Numbered from the stretch's first letter, positions 17,114 to 26,147 are shown. The stretch is 64,000 nt of DNA from Marinactinospora thermotolerans DSM 45154 (GCF_900167435.1 NZ_FUWS01000003.1:372001-436000); one strand, 5' to 3'. The notes: generated by a model not told the origin, from the sequence alone. Numbers and translations: made by a program.

Positions 17114-18058
17114 ATGGCGCCGCAGAAGGCAGCGCAGGAGTTCGTCGGTCACAAGCTGCTCGACCGGGAGGGGAACAACGTCGGAAGGATCGAGCAGATC
17201 TACTTCGACGACCGCACGGACAAACCCACCTGGGTGTCGGTGCAGACGGGCATGCTGGGCCGCCGGCACAGCCTCGTCCCGTTGCAGGGGGCGCGCGTCA
17301 ACGAGGGCGACCTGATGGTCCCCTTCGACAAGGAGCGGATCAAAGACGCCCCTGACCTCGACGTCGACCGCCACCTGTCGGTGGAGGAGGAGAATCGTCT
17401 CTACCGGCACTACGGGGTGCAGGTCCCCGGGCCCCGGCGTGGCATGCAGGACCAAGGGGACGCCCAGGGGCGGCACGCCGCGGGCGCGGCGGAGGAGACC
17501 GGAATGGCCGGCCGCGCCACGGGCGAACATGGAACGGACACCCGCGCCGCCAACGCCCGGGCCATGAACGCCGAAGCGGCCGACGCCCGGACCGCCGAGG
17601 CCGACACCCGGAGCGGACGGGGACGCGCCGACGCCATGGCGGATGAGGACATCACCATGGTGCGGTCGGAGGAGCAGGCCCACGTCGGGGTCGAGAGCCG
17701 CGAGAGCGGGCGGGCCCACGTGCGCAAGTCCGTCGACACCGAGCACTTCGAACAGGACGTCCCGGTGTCCCATGAGGAGATCCACGTCGAACGGGTGCCC
17801 CTCACCGACGAGGACCGGGCCACCGCAGGGAACGCGCAGATCGGCGAGGAGGACGAGGAGATCATCCTGCACGCCGAGCGCGCGGTGGTCGCCAAGGAGA
17901 CCAAGCCGGTCGAGAAGGTGCGCATCTCCAAGGAGAAGGTCACCGACGTCCAACACGTCGAGGGCGAGCTGCGCAAGGAGCACGTCGAGGTGGACCGCGA
18001 GGCCGATCACCTGACCGAGGACGACTACCGGGGGCGGCGCCGCCCGCCGGCCGGTTGA
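17114..18058 (+). CDS. PRC-barrel and DUF2382 domain stress protein
   Basis: 314 aa from ATG 17114; an in-frame GTG at 17060 would add 18 residues but has no better ribosome site. Residues about 8-80 form a PRC barrel (FVGHKLLDREGNNVGRIEQI, TWVSVQTG). A low-complexity linker of Ala, Asp, Arg and Thr repeats (about 110-180) leads to a highly charged DUF2382 domain (VRSEEQAHVGVE, VRKSVDTEHFEQDVPV, VEKVRISKEKVTD). Proteins of this build are soluble and induced by osmotic or general stress in actinomycetes; molecular function is unknown. It stands alone. Confidence 0.85.
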   Translation: MAPQKAAQEFVGHKLLDREGNNVGRIEQIYFDDRTDKPTWVSVQTGMLGRRHSLVPLQGARVNEGDLMVPFDKERIKDAPDLDVDRHLSVEEENRLYRHYGVQVPGPRRGMQDQGDAQGRHAAGAAEETGMAGRATGEHGTDTRAANARAMNAEAADARTAEADTRSGRGRADAMADEDITMVRSEEQAHVGVESRESGRAHVRKSVDTEHFEQDVPVSHEEIHVERVPLTDEDRATAGNAQIGEEDEEIILHAERAVVAKETKPVEKVRISKEKVTDVQHVEGELRKEHVEVDREADHLTEDDYRGRRRPPAG

Positions 18059-18059
18059 C

Positions 18060-18720
18060 CGGCCACCCGAGGGGGCCGGGTCCGTGTCCCGGCCCCGATG
18101 CGCGAGCCGATCGGCCGGACTCGGGGGCGTGCGCGGCGGCCGTTCCCAAGGCGCGGTGCGCGGCGTAGCCGTCCAGGGCGGCCGGGGCGCGTAGCCGCAG
18201 CGGATCCCGGTGGCGCGGTCCCCGTCCCCGTTCGGCGGGTTCGGCGCGGACCCGACCGGGATCGGCCGTGGCGCGCGGTTCCCCGGCACCGCTCACACGG
18301 CGGGGAAGGGGAGCGGGCCCGTCTGAGCAGGGCGACGCCCCGGGCCTTGAGCGGTTCCGCCTCGTCGTAGCGCCGGTATCCGGTGGACCGCTCCCGATGG
18401 GGGGCGAGCGGTTCGCGCTTCTCCCAGAGCCGTAGCGCCGAGGTGCGCACCCCGGCGAGGCCGCGACCGTCGCCGATTCCACGGCGGCGGACTCGAACGC
18501 GCTGAGCGCCGTCTCGAAGTCGGCCCGTTCGCGCGTCCGGTTCGGCGCGACCGCGATCGACGGCCCCGATCTGCACGGTGCCGGGAAGGCGTCCGCCCCT
18601 CAGCCGGTCGGTCAGGGCCGCGGCGCGCGGCCCTTCCCGCAAAGTTCGCGGGGTGGTGTCACGGCCGACGGTGTGCGGGCCGCGAGCGGGCTGTGCCCTC
18701 GCGCTCGCCGTCATGACACG
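18060..18720 (-). pseudogene. Decayed two-HTH MerR-family regulator
   Basis: Read on the minus strand, successive pieces in different frames match the second half of the MerR family that carries two HTH domains: ALTDRLRGGRLPGTVQIGAVDR, then (shifted) RERADFETALSAFESAAVE, then (shifted) GVRTSALRLWEKREPLAPHRE with TGYRRYDEAEPLKAR, then (shifted) ATADPGRVRAEPAERGR and PAALDGYAAHRAL. At least three frame changes separate them and the first HTH is missing, so no functional protein can be made. Confidence 0.7.
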
Positions 18721-18991
18721 ACCCCGGCCCACCCCAGGGCGTCGCTCCGCGAGGCGGGGCGAGATGTCAAGATCCTGGTCCCGGAGGACGTCAGGGCGGG
18801 GTGGTGCCTCCGGTGGCGCGCCGGCCGCCGTCCCGGTCTCCGGCTGCCAGGGGACGACGCTCGCCCGAGGAGGCGTTGTGGGGCCGCCGTCCTTCCCGCA
18901 TGTGGACCGGGATGGCCCCTGGCCGCTTCTTCGAGATCGTCTGGACCGGGACGGCGGGGACGGCGGAGCGAGACGGTCGTCCTCTGCCCGG

Positions 18992-19756
18992 TCAGTGGGA
19001 CAGCCCGGCCACCACCCACATCAGGGCCGTGCCGGCCAGCGTGCAGGCCAGCGTGGCGCGGTTGGGGTGCGGGCTGTGGGCCTCGGGCAGGATGTCGGAG
19101 GTCGCCAGGTAGAGCAGGAACCCGGAGAAGAGGCCCAGGTAGAGCCCCAGCAGGTGGTCGGGGACGGTCAGGACGAGGGTGAGGGAGGCCCCGGCCACCG
19201 GGGCGAGGGCGTCGGCGGCGACGAACACCGCCGCGCGGCGCCGGTCGTTGCCGTAGGTCCTGACCAGGGTGTAGGTGTTGAACCCGTCGGCGAAGTCGTG
19301 GGCCACCACCGCGACCGCCACGGCCGCCCCCACGCCGCCGCCGATCTGGAAGGCGGCGCCGATCGCCAGCCCGTCCATGAGGCTGTGCAGCACCATCGCG
19401 CCCGCCGCGGCCACGCCGATGCCCCGTTCGGGGGCTCCCCGGGGCGGGGTGGCGGCGACCGGGTGGGTGTGCGGGGCGTACTCCCCCTCGTGGGCCCGGT
19501 GGATGGCCACCGATCGTTCGACGACGTGCACGGCCAGGAAACCGACCGCCGCCGCCAACAGGGCCTGTGGCACCCCGAACAGCTCCCCACCCGCGGTCTC
19601 CAGGGCCTCGGGGAGCAGGTCGAAGGCCACCACGCCCAGCATCAGTCCCGCGGCCAGGCCCAGCGCCAGGTGGCGGCGGTCGCCGGCGTGGCGCGCCGTC
19701 CAGCCGCCGAGCAGGGTCGTGAGAAAGGCCGCGGCGGCGACGGCGACGGCGATCAC
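18992..19756 (-). CDS. ZIP-family divalent metal transporter
   Basis: 254 aa, GTG start with GGAGGAA just upstream on the minus strand. About seven or eight TM helices. The metal-site helices are recognisable: VLHSLMDGLAIGAAF (HSxxDG) and VVAHDFADGFNTYTLV (HDxxDG). A His-containing loop (HRAHEGEYAPHTH, about residues 87-99) lies between TM3 and TM4, as in zinc transporters. ZIP proteins import Zn2+ or related cations. It is divergent from the Zur-controlled CobW-like gene, with about 230 bp between them, which supports a zinc role. Confidence 0.88.
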   Translation of the reverse strand: MIAVAVAAAAFLTTLLGGWTARHAGDRRHLALGLAAGLMLGVVAFDLLPEALETAGGELFGVPQALLAAAVGFLAVHVVERSVAIHRAHEGEYAPHTHPVAATPPRGAPERGIGVAAAGAMVLHSLMDGLAIGAAFQIGGGVGAAVAVAVVAHDFADGFNTYTLVRTYGNDRRRAAVFVAADALAPVAGASLTLVLTVPDHLLGLYLGLFSGFLLYLATSDILPEAHSPHPNRATLACTLAGTALMWVVAGLSH

Positions 19757-19949
19757 GGCTTCCTCCCGTTACGTCGAGGCCGTGGGGCGGGGCCCGTGGA
19801 ACGCGCCCGGTCCGGCCGGGTGCGCGCGAGTCTAACCAGGTCGGGGCGGCGTCGCCGGTCGACGTGCGGGGCCGGCGGGAAACGGACGGCCGTCCCCGCG
19901 CAGGGGGCTTCCGCGGCCGGGTTCCCCGGCGCCCATCCATCTGTATGAT

Positions 19950-19968
19950 AATGAAAATCGTTTTCATT
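19950..19968. promoter_or_regulatory. Zur box (zinc-responsive operator)
   Basis: AATGAAAATCGTTTTCATT is a perfect 8+8 inverted repeat with a 3-base centre. It matches the actinobacterial Zur operator (TGAAAATnATTTTCA type) and is strikingly AT-rich in a region above 70% GC. It ends directly at the AGGAGGG ribosome site of the CobW-like gene, so Zur-Zn would block transcription initiation there. It may also act on the divergent ZIP gene. Confidence 0.88.
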
Positions 19969-19983
19969 AGGAGGGTGGGTGGA

Positions 19984-21165
19984 ATGCGACAGGAACGTCC
20001 GATGCGGGTGGTGGTCGTGGCCGGCAGGCACCGCGAGGCGCGCGCCCGCACCGTCGACGAGCTGCTCCTGGCCGAGCCCAGGGCGGTCGCCGTCCACCAC
20101 GATCTCGGGCGGGTCGCCGAGGGAGTGGTCCACCGGATGGTGCGCGACCGCTGGGGCGTGGTCGACGGCGCGCGCGTGGCCGCCGTGCCCTCCTGCGTCT
20201 CCTGCACCCTGCGTGAGGACCTGCGGCTCTTCCTGGAAGGGCTCGCCGCGCAGGGGGAGCACCCCCTGTGCGTGGTCGAGCTGGCGGACGCGGTGGAACC
20301 CCGGGCCGTGGCCGAGTCGATCTCCGCCTGGGAGGGTGAGGAGGACGCGCGGGGGCGCATCCACCTGGCCGCGGTCTGCACCGCGGTGGAGGCGGGCCTG
20401 CTCGCCACCGACCTGGCCGGTGACGCCGCGCCCCGCGGCCGCTCCCCGTGGACGGCCTCCCGTGGGGAGGGCGACACCGTCGCCGAGGTGGTGGCGCGAC
20501 AGGTCGAGTACCCCACGCTGCTCACGCTGACGGCCCCGCGCGGCGGCCACGCCCTGTGGGAACAGGGGCGCGCGTTGCTGGAACACCTCAACCCCGCGGC
20601 CCTGGTGCTGCCCCCGGTGGGGGAGCGGCTGCTGCGCGCCACCCGTGGACGCTTCTCGCCGCGCACGGCCGCCGCGCGCCTGGACCCCGCCTGCGCCCAG
20701 TACCCCGCCTCGCGCCGCACCGGGCGGGTGTCCACCATGACGTGGCGTCGAAGGCGCCCCCTGCATCCCGAGCGTCTGCACGCCGCCCTGGAGCGGCTGG
20801 CCGAGGCGGCCCCGCGCAGCCGGGGACGGTTCTGGTTGGCCGGACGGCTCGACACGCTGCTGACGTGGGAGGCCGCCGGTGGCGCGCTCGCGATCGGCGC
20901 GGCCGGACCGTGGCTGGCCGCGCTGCCCGACACCGCCTGGGCGCTCGTCTCCGCGCAACGCCGCATGTCGGCGCGGGTGGACTGGCATCCCGTCATCGGT
21001 GACCGCGGCCAGTGCCTGTCCTTCACCGGGGTCGACCTCGACGCCGGGCGGATCGCGGAGGTCCTGGACTCCTGCCTGCTCACCGACGAGGAGATGGGAG
21101 ACCCCGGCCACACGCGGCCGGCGGCCCACGACCCCTTCGCCGAGGTGCTCGGCGGCGTCCGCTGA
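19984..21165 (+). CDS. CobW/COG0523-like protein without a P-loop, under Zur control
   Basis: 393 aa; ATG 19984 lies eight bases after AGGAGGG (19969-19975). The layout follows COG0523 proteins: an N-terminal half with the metal-motif equivalent SCVSCTLREDL (about residues 73-83) and a CobW C-terminal domain (RFWLAGRLDTLLTWEAAGG). There is no Walker A; the start reads MRVVVVAGRHREARARTV. The usual CxCC metal motif is CVSC, so one Cys is lost. COG0523 members are GTP-dependent metal chaperones induced in zinc shortage. This one is probably a divergent, GTPase-deficient form. Fold assignment is good, activity uncertain. Confidence 0.8.
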   Translation: MRQERPMRVVVVAGRHREARARTVDELLLAEPRAVAVHHDLGRVAEGVVHRMVRDRWGVVDGARVAAVPSCVSCTLREDLRLFLEGLAAQGEHPLCVVELADAVEPRAVAESISAWEGEEDARGRIHLAAVCTAVEAGLLATDLAGDAAPRGRSPWTASRGEGDTVAEVVARQVEYPTLLTLTAPRGGHALWEQGRALLEHLNPAALVLPPVGERLLRATRGRFSPRTAAARLDPACAQYPASRRTGRVSTMTWRRRRPLHPERLHAALERLAEAAPRSRGRFWLAGRLDTLLTWEAAGGALAIGAAGPWLAALPDTAWALVSAQRRMSARVDWHPVIGDRGQCLSFTGVDLDAGRIAEVLDSCLLTDEEMGDPGHTRPAAHDPFAEVLGGVR

Positions 21166-21178
21166 CCGTCGCCGTCCG

Positions 21179-21201
21179 GCCCCGTCCCCGAGGGGCGGGG
21201 C
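21179..21201. terminator. GC-rich hairpin between convergent genes
   Basis: GCCCCGTCCCC and GGGGCGGGGC pair around a short loop (one bulged T). It sits between the stops of the CobW-like gene and the TetR gene, so it may end both transcripts. No T-run follows. Confidence 0.5.
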
Positions 21202-21768
21202 TCAGCCGGTGGTACGCCGAAGGCCCGCCACGATGATGTCCACGGCGAGCTCGAAGGTGCGGTCGACGTCCTCGGCGCCGCGCTGGCGGCCCAGCTCGTC
21301 CCTGCTCTCGGCCGTGACGAAACCCGAGACGAAGGAGTACAGGGCCTCGCCGGTGGCGGCCAGGTCCTCCTTGGGCACCCCGGCGGCGAGGAGGGTCCGG
21401 CACAGCGCGCCCCACATGCCGTCCTCCCTGCCGATCATCTCGGGGTGGACCTGCACGTAGCTCCACAGCGCCGGATGCAGCCGCGCCAGCGAGCGGTAGG
21501 TGTGGGCCAGCGCGCGCAGCCGATCCTGCCAGGCCGAGCCGTCGTCGGGAGGCGGTTCCAGCCGCGCGACCACCAGGGAGCAGACCCCTTCGAGCAGCGC
21601 GGTCTTGTTCTCCACGTGGTGGTAGAGCGACATCGGGTTGACGCTGAGCTCGGCCGCCAGGCGGCGCATGGTCAGGGCCTCGACCCCGCCCGCGTCGATC
21701 AACCGTAGCGCCGTGGTGAGGATCTCCTCCCGCGTCAGGGGCGCTCCCCTGCGCGCATGACTTGCCAT
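21202..21768 (-). CDS. TetR-family repressor, probable regulator of the CYP102 gene
   Basis: 188 aa; ATG at 21768 gives the natural N-terminus MASHARRGAPLTREEILTTA. The HTH is TMRRLAAELSVNPMSLYHHVENK (about residues 32-54) and the C-terminal part is of the TetR_C type (HTYRSLARLHPALWSYV). It is divergent from the P450-reductase fusion, and its start codon lies inside a palindromic operator, so it probably represses itself and that gene. A TetR-type repressor next to CYP102 is known in Bacillus (BscR). The ligand would be a fatty acid or similar lipid, by analogy. Confidence 0.9.
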   Translation of the reverse strand: MASHARRGAPLTREEILTTALRLIDAGGVEALTMRRLAAELSVNPMSLYHHVENKTALLEGVCSLVVARLEPPPDDGSAWQDRLRALAHTYRSLARLHPALWSYVQVHPEMIGREDGMWGALCRTLLAAGVPKEDLAATGEALYSFVSGFVTAESRDELGRQRGAEDVDRTFELAVDIIVAGLRRTTG

Positions 21769-21804
21769 ACGTCGTATGGTACCGTCTGGCATACGGTGTA
21801 TGGC
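21765..21804. promoter_or_regulatory. Two palindromic operators in the TetR/CYP102 intergenic region
   Basis: CCATACG-T-CGTATGG (21765-21779) is a perfect inverted repeat. GCATACGGTGTATGGC (21789-21804) is a second, imperfect copy of the same CATAC/GTATG element. Their centres are about 24-25 bases apart, roughly two helical turns. The first covers the TetR start codon, the second lies upstream of the CYP102 ribosome site. Confidence 0.75.
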
Positions 21805-21850
21805 TGGAGGGCGCGGAAGATATCCGGCCCTCGGAAACACGAGGAGTCCC

Positions 21851-24800
21851 ATGACGGTCACCGAGATCCCCGCCCCCCGCGGCCTCCCGTTCGTCGGCAA
21901 CACCTTCCAGATCCCGGCCCACGCCCCCAGCGCCTACTTCAACTCCCTCGCCGCCGCCCACCCCGAGGGGATCTACAGGGTCACGGTGCTCGGCCAGGAG
22001 ATGCTCCTCGTCTACGACCCCGACCTGGTGGCCGAGGTCTGCGACGAGAGCCGTTTCTACAAGTCGATCGACCCGCCGCTGTCGATCGTCCGCGACTTCG
22101 GCGGCGATGGCCTGTTCACCGCCCGCCGCAGCGAACCGGTGTGGGGGCACGCCCACCGCATCCTGATGCCGGCCTTCGGGCAGCGCTCGATGAAGGCCTA
22201 CTTCCCGCAGATGCTGGAGATCGCCGACCAGCTCGTCGCCTCCTGGCGCCGCCGCCAGGGCGAGGAGATCGACGTCAGCGACGACATGACCCGGCTCACC
22301 CTCGACACGATCTCCCTCACCGGCTTCGACTACCGTTTCGACTCCTTCGACTCCCCCGAGCTGCACCCCTTCCTCCAGGCGATGGGCCGGGCCCTCACCG
22401 AGGCGATGCTGCGCAGCCGGCGCCCGCCCTTCGTCACCCGGTTCATGAAGCGCCAGGAGCGCGGCTACCGGGCCGACATCGCGACCATGCGGGAGCTGGT
22501 CGACGACATCATCCGGCACCGCCGCCAGGAGGGCCGCGCGGGAGGCCGCGACCTGCTCGGCCTCATGATGGAGGCCGCCGACCCCAAGACGGGGGCGCGC
22601 CTGTCGGACGAGAACATCCGCAACCAGGTGCTGACCTTCCTCATCGCCGGGCACGAGACCACCAGCGGGCTGCTGTCCTTCGCGGTCTACAACCTGCTGC
22701 GCAACCCCCACGTGCTCGCCCGCGCCTACGCCGAGGTCGACCGCCTGCTGCCGGGGGAGGAGCCGCCCACCTACGAGGCGATCATGCGGCTCGACGTGAT
22801 CCCGCGGATCCTGGACGAGACGCTGCGGATCTGGTCGCCGATCCCGGCCTTCAGCGTCAAGTCCTTCGTTGACACCACGCTGGGCGGCCACCCCGTCCCC
22901 AAGGGCCGCAAGGTCGTCGTCCTGCTCCCCTCCCTGCACCGTCACCCCAAGGCGTGGGACAGGCCCGAGGAGTTCGACATCGACCGATGGCTGCCGGAGA
23001 ACCGCGCCGGCCACCACCCGGCCGGCTACAAGCCGTTCGGTAACGGGCAACGGGCCTGCATCGGCCGGCAGTTCGCCCTCACCGAGGCCCGGCTGGCGCT
23101 GGCCCTGGTCCTGCGCTCCTTCGCGATATCCGACCCCCACGCCTACCGGATGCGCACCCGCCAGACCCTCACCCTCAAACCCGAGGGGTTCACCATCAGG
23201 GTCCGCGAACGCCGTCCGCACGAGCGGGCGGCCGTCGTGCCGGCCGAACCCGAACCCGAGACCGGCGGCGACGAGGTGACCGTGACCGGCGTCGCCCTCA
23301 CCGTGGCCTACGGGTCCAATCTGGGCACCGCCGCCGACGTGGCCGAACGCCTGGCCGAACGGGCCGGGCGCTCCGGGTTCACCACGACCCTGACGACCCT
23401 GGACGAGCTGGCCGCCGCGCCACCCGGGGAGGGTGTGCTCGCCGTGGTCACCTCGACCTACAACGGCAAGGCGCCCGACAACGCCCAGGACTTCGACGCC
23501 CTCGCCGCGCTGCCCTCGATGAAGGGGGTGCGCCTGGCCCTGCTCGGCTGCGGCAACACCCAGTGGCCCACCTACCAGGACTTTCCCCGGCGGGCCTTCG
23601 ACAAGCTCGTCCGGGCGGGCGCCGAGCCCCTGCTCGAACGCTGCGAGGCCGACACCGACGGCGACTTCGACGGCGCCGTCTCGGAGTGGACCACACGGCT
23701 GTGGGCCGCCCTGGCCGCCCACTACGGCACGAGCGCCGCGCAGGAGGGGCCGCGCTACACGATGGAGGTGCTGCCCGAGACCGAGGTCCGGCCCGCCGTC
23801 GTCTCCGCGAACGCCGTCCCCCTGACCGTGGTCGCCAACGAGGAGCTCACCGGTGACCCCGAGGGCCTGTGGGACTTCGAGCTGGAGGCCCCCCGGCCCG
23901 GCGTGCGCTCCATCGTGGCCGAGTTGCCCGAAGGGACCGCCTACACCGCCGGCGACCACCTCGCCGTCTTCGCCAAGAACGACCCCACGGCGGTGGAGCG
24001 GGCGCTGCGCCTGCTGCGGATTCCCCGCGAACAGGTGGTGCGGCTGCGCGCTGAGGGGAGCAGCCACCTGCCATTGGACACGCCGGTGACGGCCGGACTG
24101 CTGCTGAGCGAGTTCGTGGAGTTGCAGGAGACGGCCACCCGCGCCGACCTGGAGACCCTGGCCGCGCACACCGCGTGCCCCTGGACGCGGGGGGAGCTGG
24201 CCCGGCTGGACTACGTCGAGGACGTCTTGACCCCCCGTGTGTCGGTGCTCACCCTGCTCGAACGCTTCCCCGCGATCGAGTTGCCGCTGCCGGTCTTCCT
24301 GGAGATGGCCGGACCGATCCGGCCGCGCTACTACTCGATCTCCTCCTCAGCGCTGGCCGACCCCGGACGGGTGCGCATCACCGTGGGCCTGGTCGAGGGG
24401 CCGGCCCTTTCGGGTGCCGGCCACTACCGGGGGACCTGTTCGGCCTACCTGGCCGGTCTGCGCCCCGGCGACGTCTTCTACGGCTACGTCCGGGTCCCGG
24501 CGCCGGCCTTCCGGCTGCCCGCCGATCCCGCGACGCCGCTGCTCCTCGTCGGGCCCGGAACCGGGTTCGCCCCGTTGCGCGGATTCCTGGAGGAACGCTT
24601 CCTGACCGGCGCCTCCGGCCGGGTCGAGGTGTTCTGCGGCTGCCGCCACCCCGAGCACGACTGGCTGTACCGCCGGGAGCTGGAGGAGTGGGAGCGCGCC
24701 GGGGTGGCCCGGGTCCACACCGCCTTCTCGGCCGTGGAGGGGCACCCCCACCGCTTCGTCCAGGACGCGCTCGCAGCTAAGGCCGACGTCGTGGGCGACC

Positions 24801-24970
24801 TGCTCGACCAGGGCGCGCACGTCTACGTCTGCGGCGACGGGGTGCGCATGGCCCCCGCGGTCCGCCGGACCCTCGCCCGCATCCACCACGACCGTACCGG
24901 CGGGGACGGTGAGGCCTGGATGCGCCGCCTGGAGGCCGAGGGCCGCTACCACCAGGACATCTTCGCCTGA
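21851..24970 (+). CDS. Self-sufficient cytochrome P450/NADPH-P450 reductase (CYP102, P450-BM3 type)
   Basis: 1039 aa, ATG 21851 after GAGGAG. The heme domain (about 1-455) has I-helix LIAGHETTSG and FGNGQRACIGRQ with axial Cys403. An FMN flavodoxin-like domain (from about residue 480: VAYGSNLGTAADVAERLAE) and FAD/NADPH domains (RPRYYSISSSAL, GPGTGFAPLRGFLEER) follow, ending DIFA. Length and order match P450-BM3. The family hydroxylates medium- and long-chain fatty acids at subterminal positions with NADPH. It stands alone behind the TetR operators; the island begins just downstream. Confidence 0.96.
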   Translation: MTVTEIPAPRGLPFVGNTFQIPAHAPSAYFNSLAAAHPEGIYRVTVLGQEMLLVYDPDLVAEVCDESRFYKSIDPPLSIVRDFGGDGLFTARRSEPVWGHAHRILMPAFGQRSMKAYFPQMLEIADQLVASWRRRQGEEIDVSDDMTRLTLDTISLTGFDYRFDSFDSPELHPFLQAMGRALTEAMLRSRRPPFVTRFMKRQERGYRADIATMRELVDDIIRHRRQEGRAGGRDLLGLMMEAADPKTGARLSDENIRNQVLTFLIAGHETTSGLLSFAVYNLLRNPHVLARAYAEVDRLLPGEEPPTYEAIMRLDVIPRILDETLRIWSPIPAFSVKSFVDTTLGGHPVPKGRKVVVLLPSLHRHPKAWDRPEEFDIDRWLPENRAGHHPAGYKPFGNGQRACIGRQFALTEARLALALVLRSFAISDPHAYRMRTRQTLTLKPEGFTIRVRERRPHERAAVVPAEPEPETGGDEVTVTGVALTVAYGSNLGTAADVAERLAERAGRSGFTTTLTTLDELAAAPPGEGVLAVVTSTYNGKAPDNAQDFDALAALPSMKGVRLALLGCGNTQWPTYQDFPRRAFDKLVRAGAEPLLERCEADTDGDFDGAVSEWTTRLWAALAAHYGTSAAQEGPRYTMEVLPETEVRPAVVSANAVPLTVVANEELTGDPEGLWDFELEAPRPGVRSIVAELPEGTAYTAGDHLAVFAKNDPTAVERALRLLRIPREQVVRLRAEGSSHLPLDTPVTAGLLLSEFVELQETATRADLETLAAHTACPWTRGELARLDYVEDVLTPRVSVLTLLERFPAIELPLPVFLEMAGPIRPRYYSISSSALADPGRVRITVGLVEGPALSGAGHYRGTCSAYLAGLRPGDVFYGYVRVPAPAFRLPADPATPLLLVGPGTGFAPLRGFLEERFLTGASGRVEVFCGCRHPEHDWLYRRELEEWERAGVARVHTAFSAVEGHPHRFVQDALAAKADVVGDLLDQGAHVYVCGDGVRMAPAVRRTLARIHHDRTGGDGEAWMRRLEAEGRYHQDIFA

Positions 24971-25418
24971 CGGCTAGAGAGCGTCTTGAGCTGCGTTCAT
25001 GATTCGGAACCACTAGGTCGCGATGGACGCCGATGCCTGCTTTGTCACCGCCAGCAGACCGCTGTCCGGCAACCGTAGCCGGGCATGGGACTTCGGTGCG
25101 AAGACCGTTGTCGGCCCCTCTTGAAGATTGCCGACGGCAACTACCAGGGGGGGCCGGCCTGGTTGTTCCGTACTACCACCGACGCCAGAACAAGAACAGA
25201 AACAAGAACCCGCCTTCCTGGCAGGAGAAGCGCAACGCCTTGTATCGCTGATTCTGCGCGGATGAAGAGCAGGAAGTTTTTGTGGGATTTTTCAACTCAG
25301 GGGGACGGGGTTTCCCTTGCTATATTCGGCTCACCGCCCGCGCAGCCTCATTATCGTCGGATGATGAGGTAAACGAGTAGGCCATCCATTATGTCCCGGA
25401 GTGTTTACGGGAAACTGT
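24971..25418. other. Gene-free left edge of the AT-rich island
   Basis: No supportable gene. GC content drops sharply from about 25,000 onward. The stretch holds the left copy of the 10-bp inverted repeat (25009-25018) and a purine-rich run of AGAAC-like units (about 25188-25208). Small open frames here lack coding bias and ribosome sites. Confidence 0.5.
25009..25018 (+). repeat. Island-edge inverted repeat, left copy
   Basis: ACCACTAGGT, the exact reverse complement of the element at 29685-29694 on the other side of the island. It lies 39 bases after the CYP102 stop codon. Confidence 0.5.
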
Positions 25419-26147
25419 CTAAAGTGACCTGTCTTCTTGAGAAGGCGGAGGTGAGGGGTGAACAGAGGCTTCATGCGGGCCGTAGGGTGCCCCATCGTCC
25501 AGAGGGCGGCTTGCCTCCCAGGCTCTAGAAAATAAATGTAAAGCAAAGTCGTACATTAGGCTGGGTCGTTGCGTGTAAACGCAAGGTGAGTTTCTGCCGT
25601 GTTCAGATGGCCTGTAGAAGGTTATGTAGGCGGCCTCGTCTGTTGCGATCACTCGACACATGTTTGGGAGATCGTAGAAGCGGATAGCGGTGTTCTTTGT
25701 TTTGCGAGCGATCTCGGATAGGTATGTTAAATTCGCGTTCACTTGCTCGGCGAGTAACCCTGGCCGGAACCCTGGGTCGATTTTCTGGATTTCTTCCTCT
25801 CTCTTTGTTAGCCATGATTCTGGACCGCCTTCTGGATCAGGCAAGAGGATTCGAGTGCTCTCCAGTCGTCCCGCTGACTTCGTCCATAACGAAACGAAGG
25901 TGTCACGTGTCAGCGCATTTCCTCGACCGGCCATCACCCATAACCAGCGTGCGTTGTTAAGATCGAGGGCTAGATCCCGTTCGGCTTCTCGCTGCTGGTC
26001 GTAGACATAGTGGATGCCTAGTCCGGTCAAACCTGCCAGTCGAGCTACGATTCTGCGGCGGATTCCTCTGGAGAACAGCCAGCCGAGGGTGACGGTGAGC
26101 GCTGTAGCTATGATGGAGCTCAACACACCGATAATGAATTCGTTCAT
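25419..26147 (-). CDS. Island protein: one TM helix plus unknown cytoplasmic domain
   Basis: 242 aa, last gene of the island operon, with an excellent ribosome site (GGAGGAGG) on the minus strand. Residues about 4-24 (FIIGVLSSIIATALTVTLGWLF) form a membrane anchor followed by RGIRRR, placing the rest inside. The soluble part has a pattern (RLESTRILLPDPEG, TAIRFYDLPNMCRVIATDE, YITFYRPSEHG, then LMYDFALHLFSRAWEAS) that recalls PLD-like effector/sensor domains ending many actinobacterial proteins, but no catalytic HKD motif is present. Function unknown; its neighbours suggest a membrane-linked sensor or effector of the same system. Confidence 0.7.
   Translation of the reverse strand: MNEFIIGVLSSIIATALTVTLGWLFSRGIRRRIVARLAGLTGLGIHYVYDQQREAERDLALDLNNARWLWVMAGRGNALTRDTFVSLWTKSAGRLESTRILLPDPEGGPESWLTKREEEIQKIDPGFRPGLLAEQVNANLTYLSEIARKTKNTAIRFYDLPNMCRVIATDEAAYITFYRPSEHGRNSPCVYTQRPSLMYDFALHLFSRAWEASRPLDDGAPYGPHEASVHPSPPPSQEDRSL

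Noticed and set aside
18578-19948. 456-aa + frame opposite the ZIP gene
   Set aside because: It is antisense to clear ZIP coding sequence and to MerR debris; composition is Gly/Arg/His-rich.
20303-20530. Second metal-binding protein in another frame of the CobW-like gene
   Set aside because: The Trp/Ser/Pro/Arg-rich translation matches no family and lacks a start signal.
25085-25372. 95-aa frame at the left island edge
   Set aside because: No ribosome site, no family, and mixed codon use across the composition boundary.
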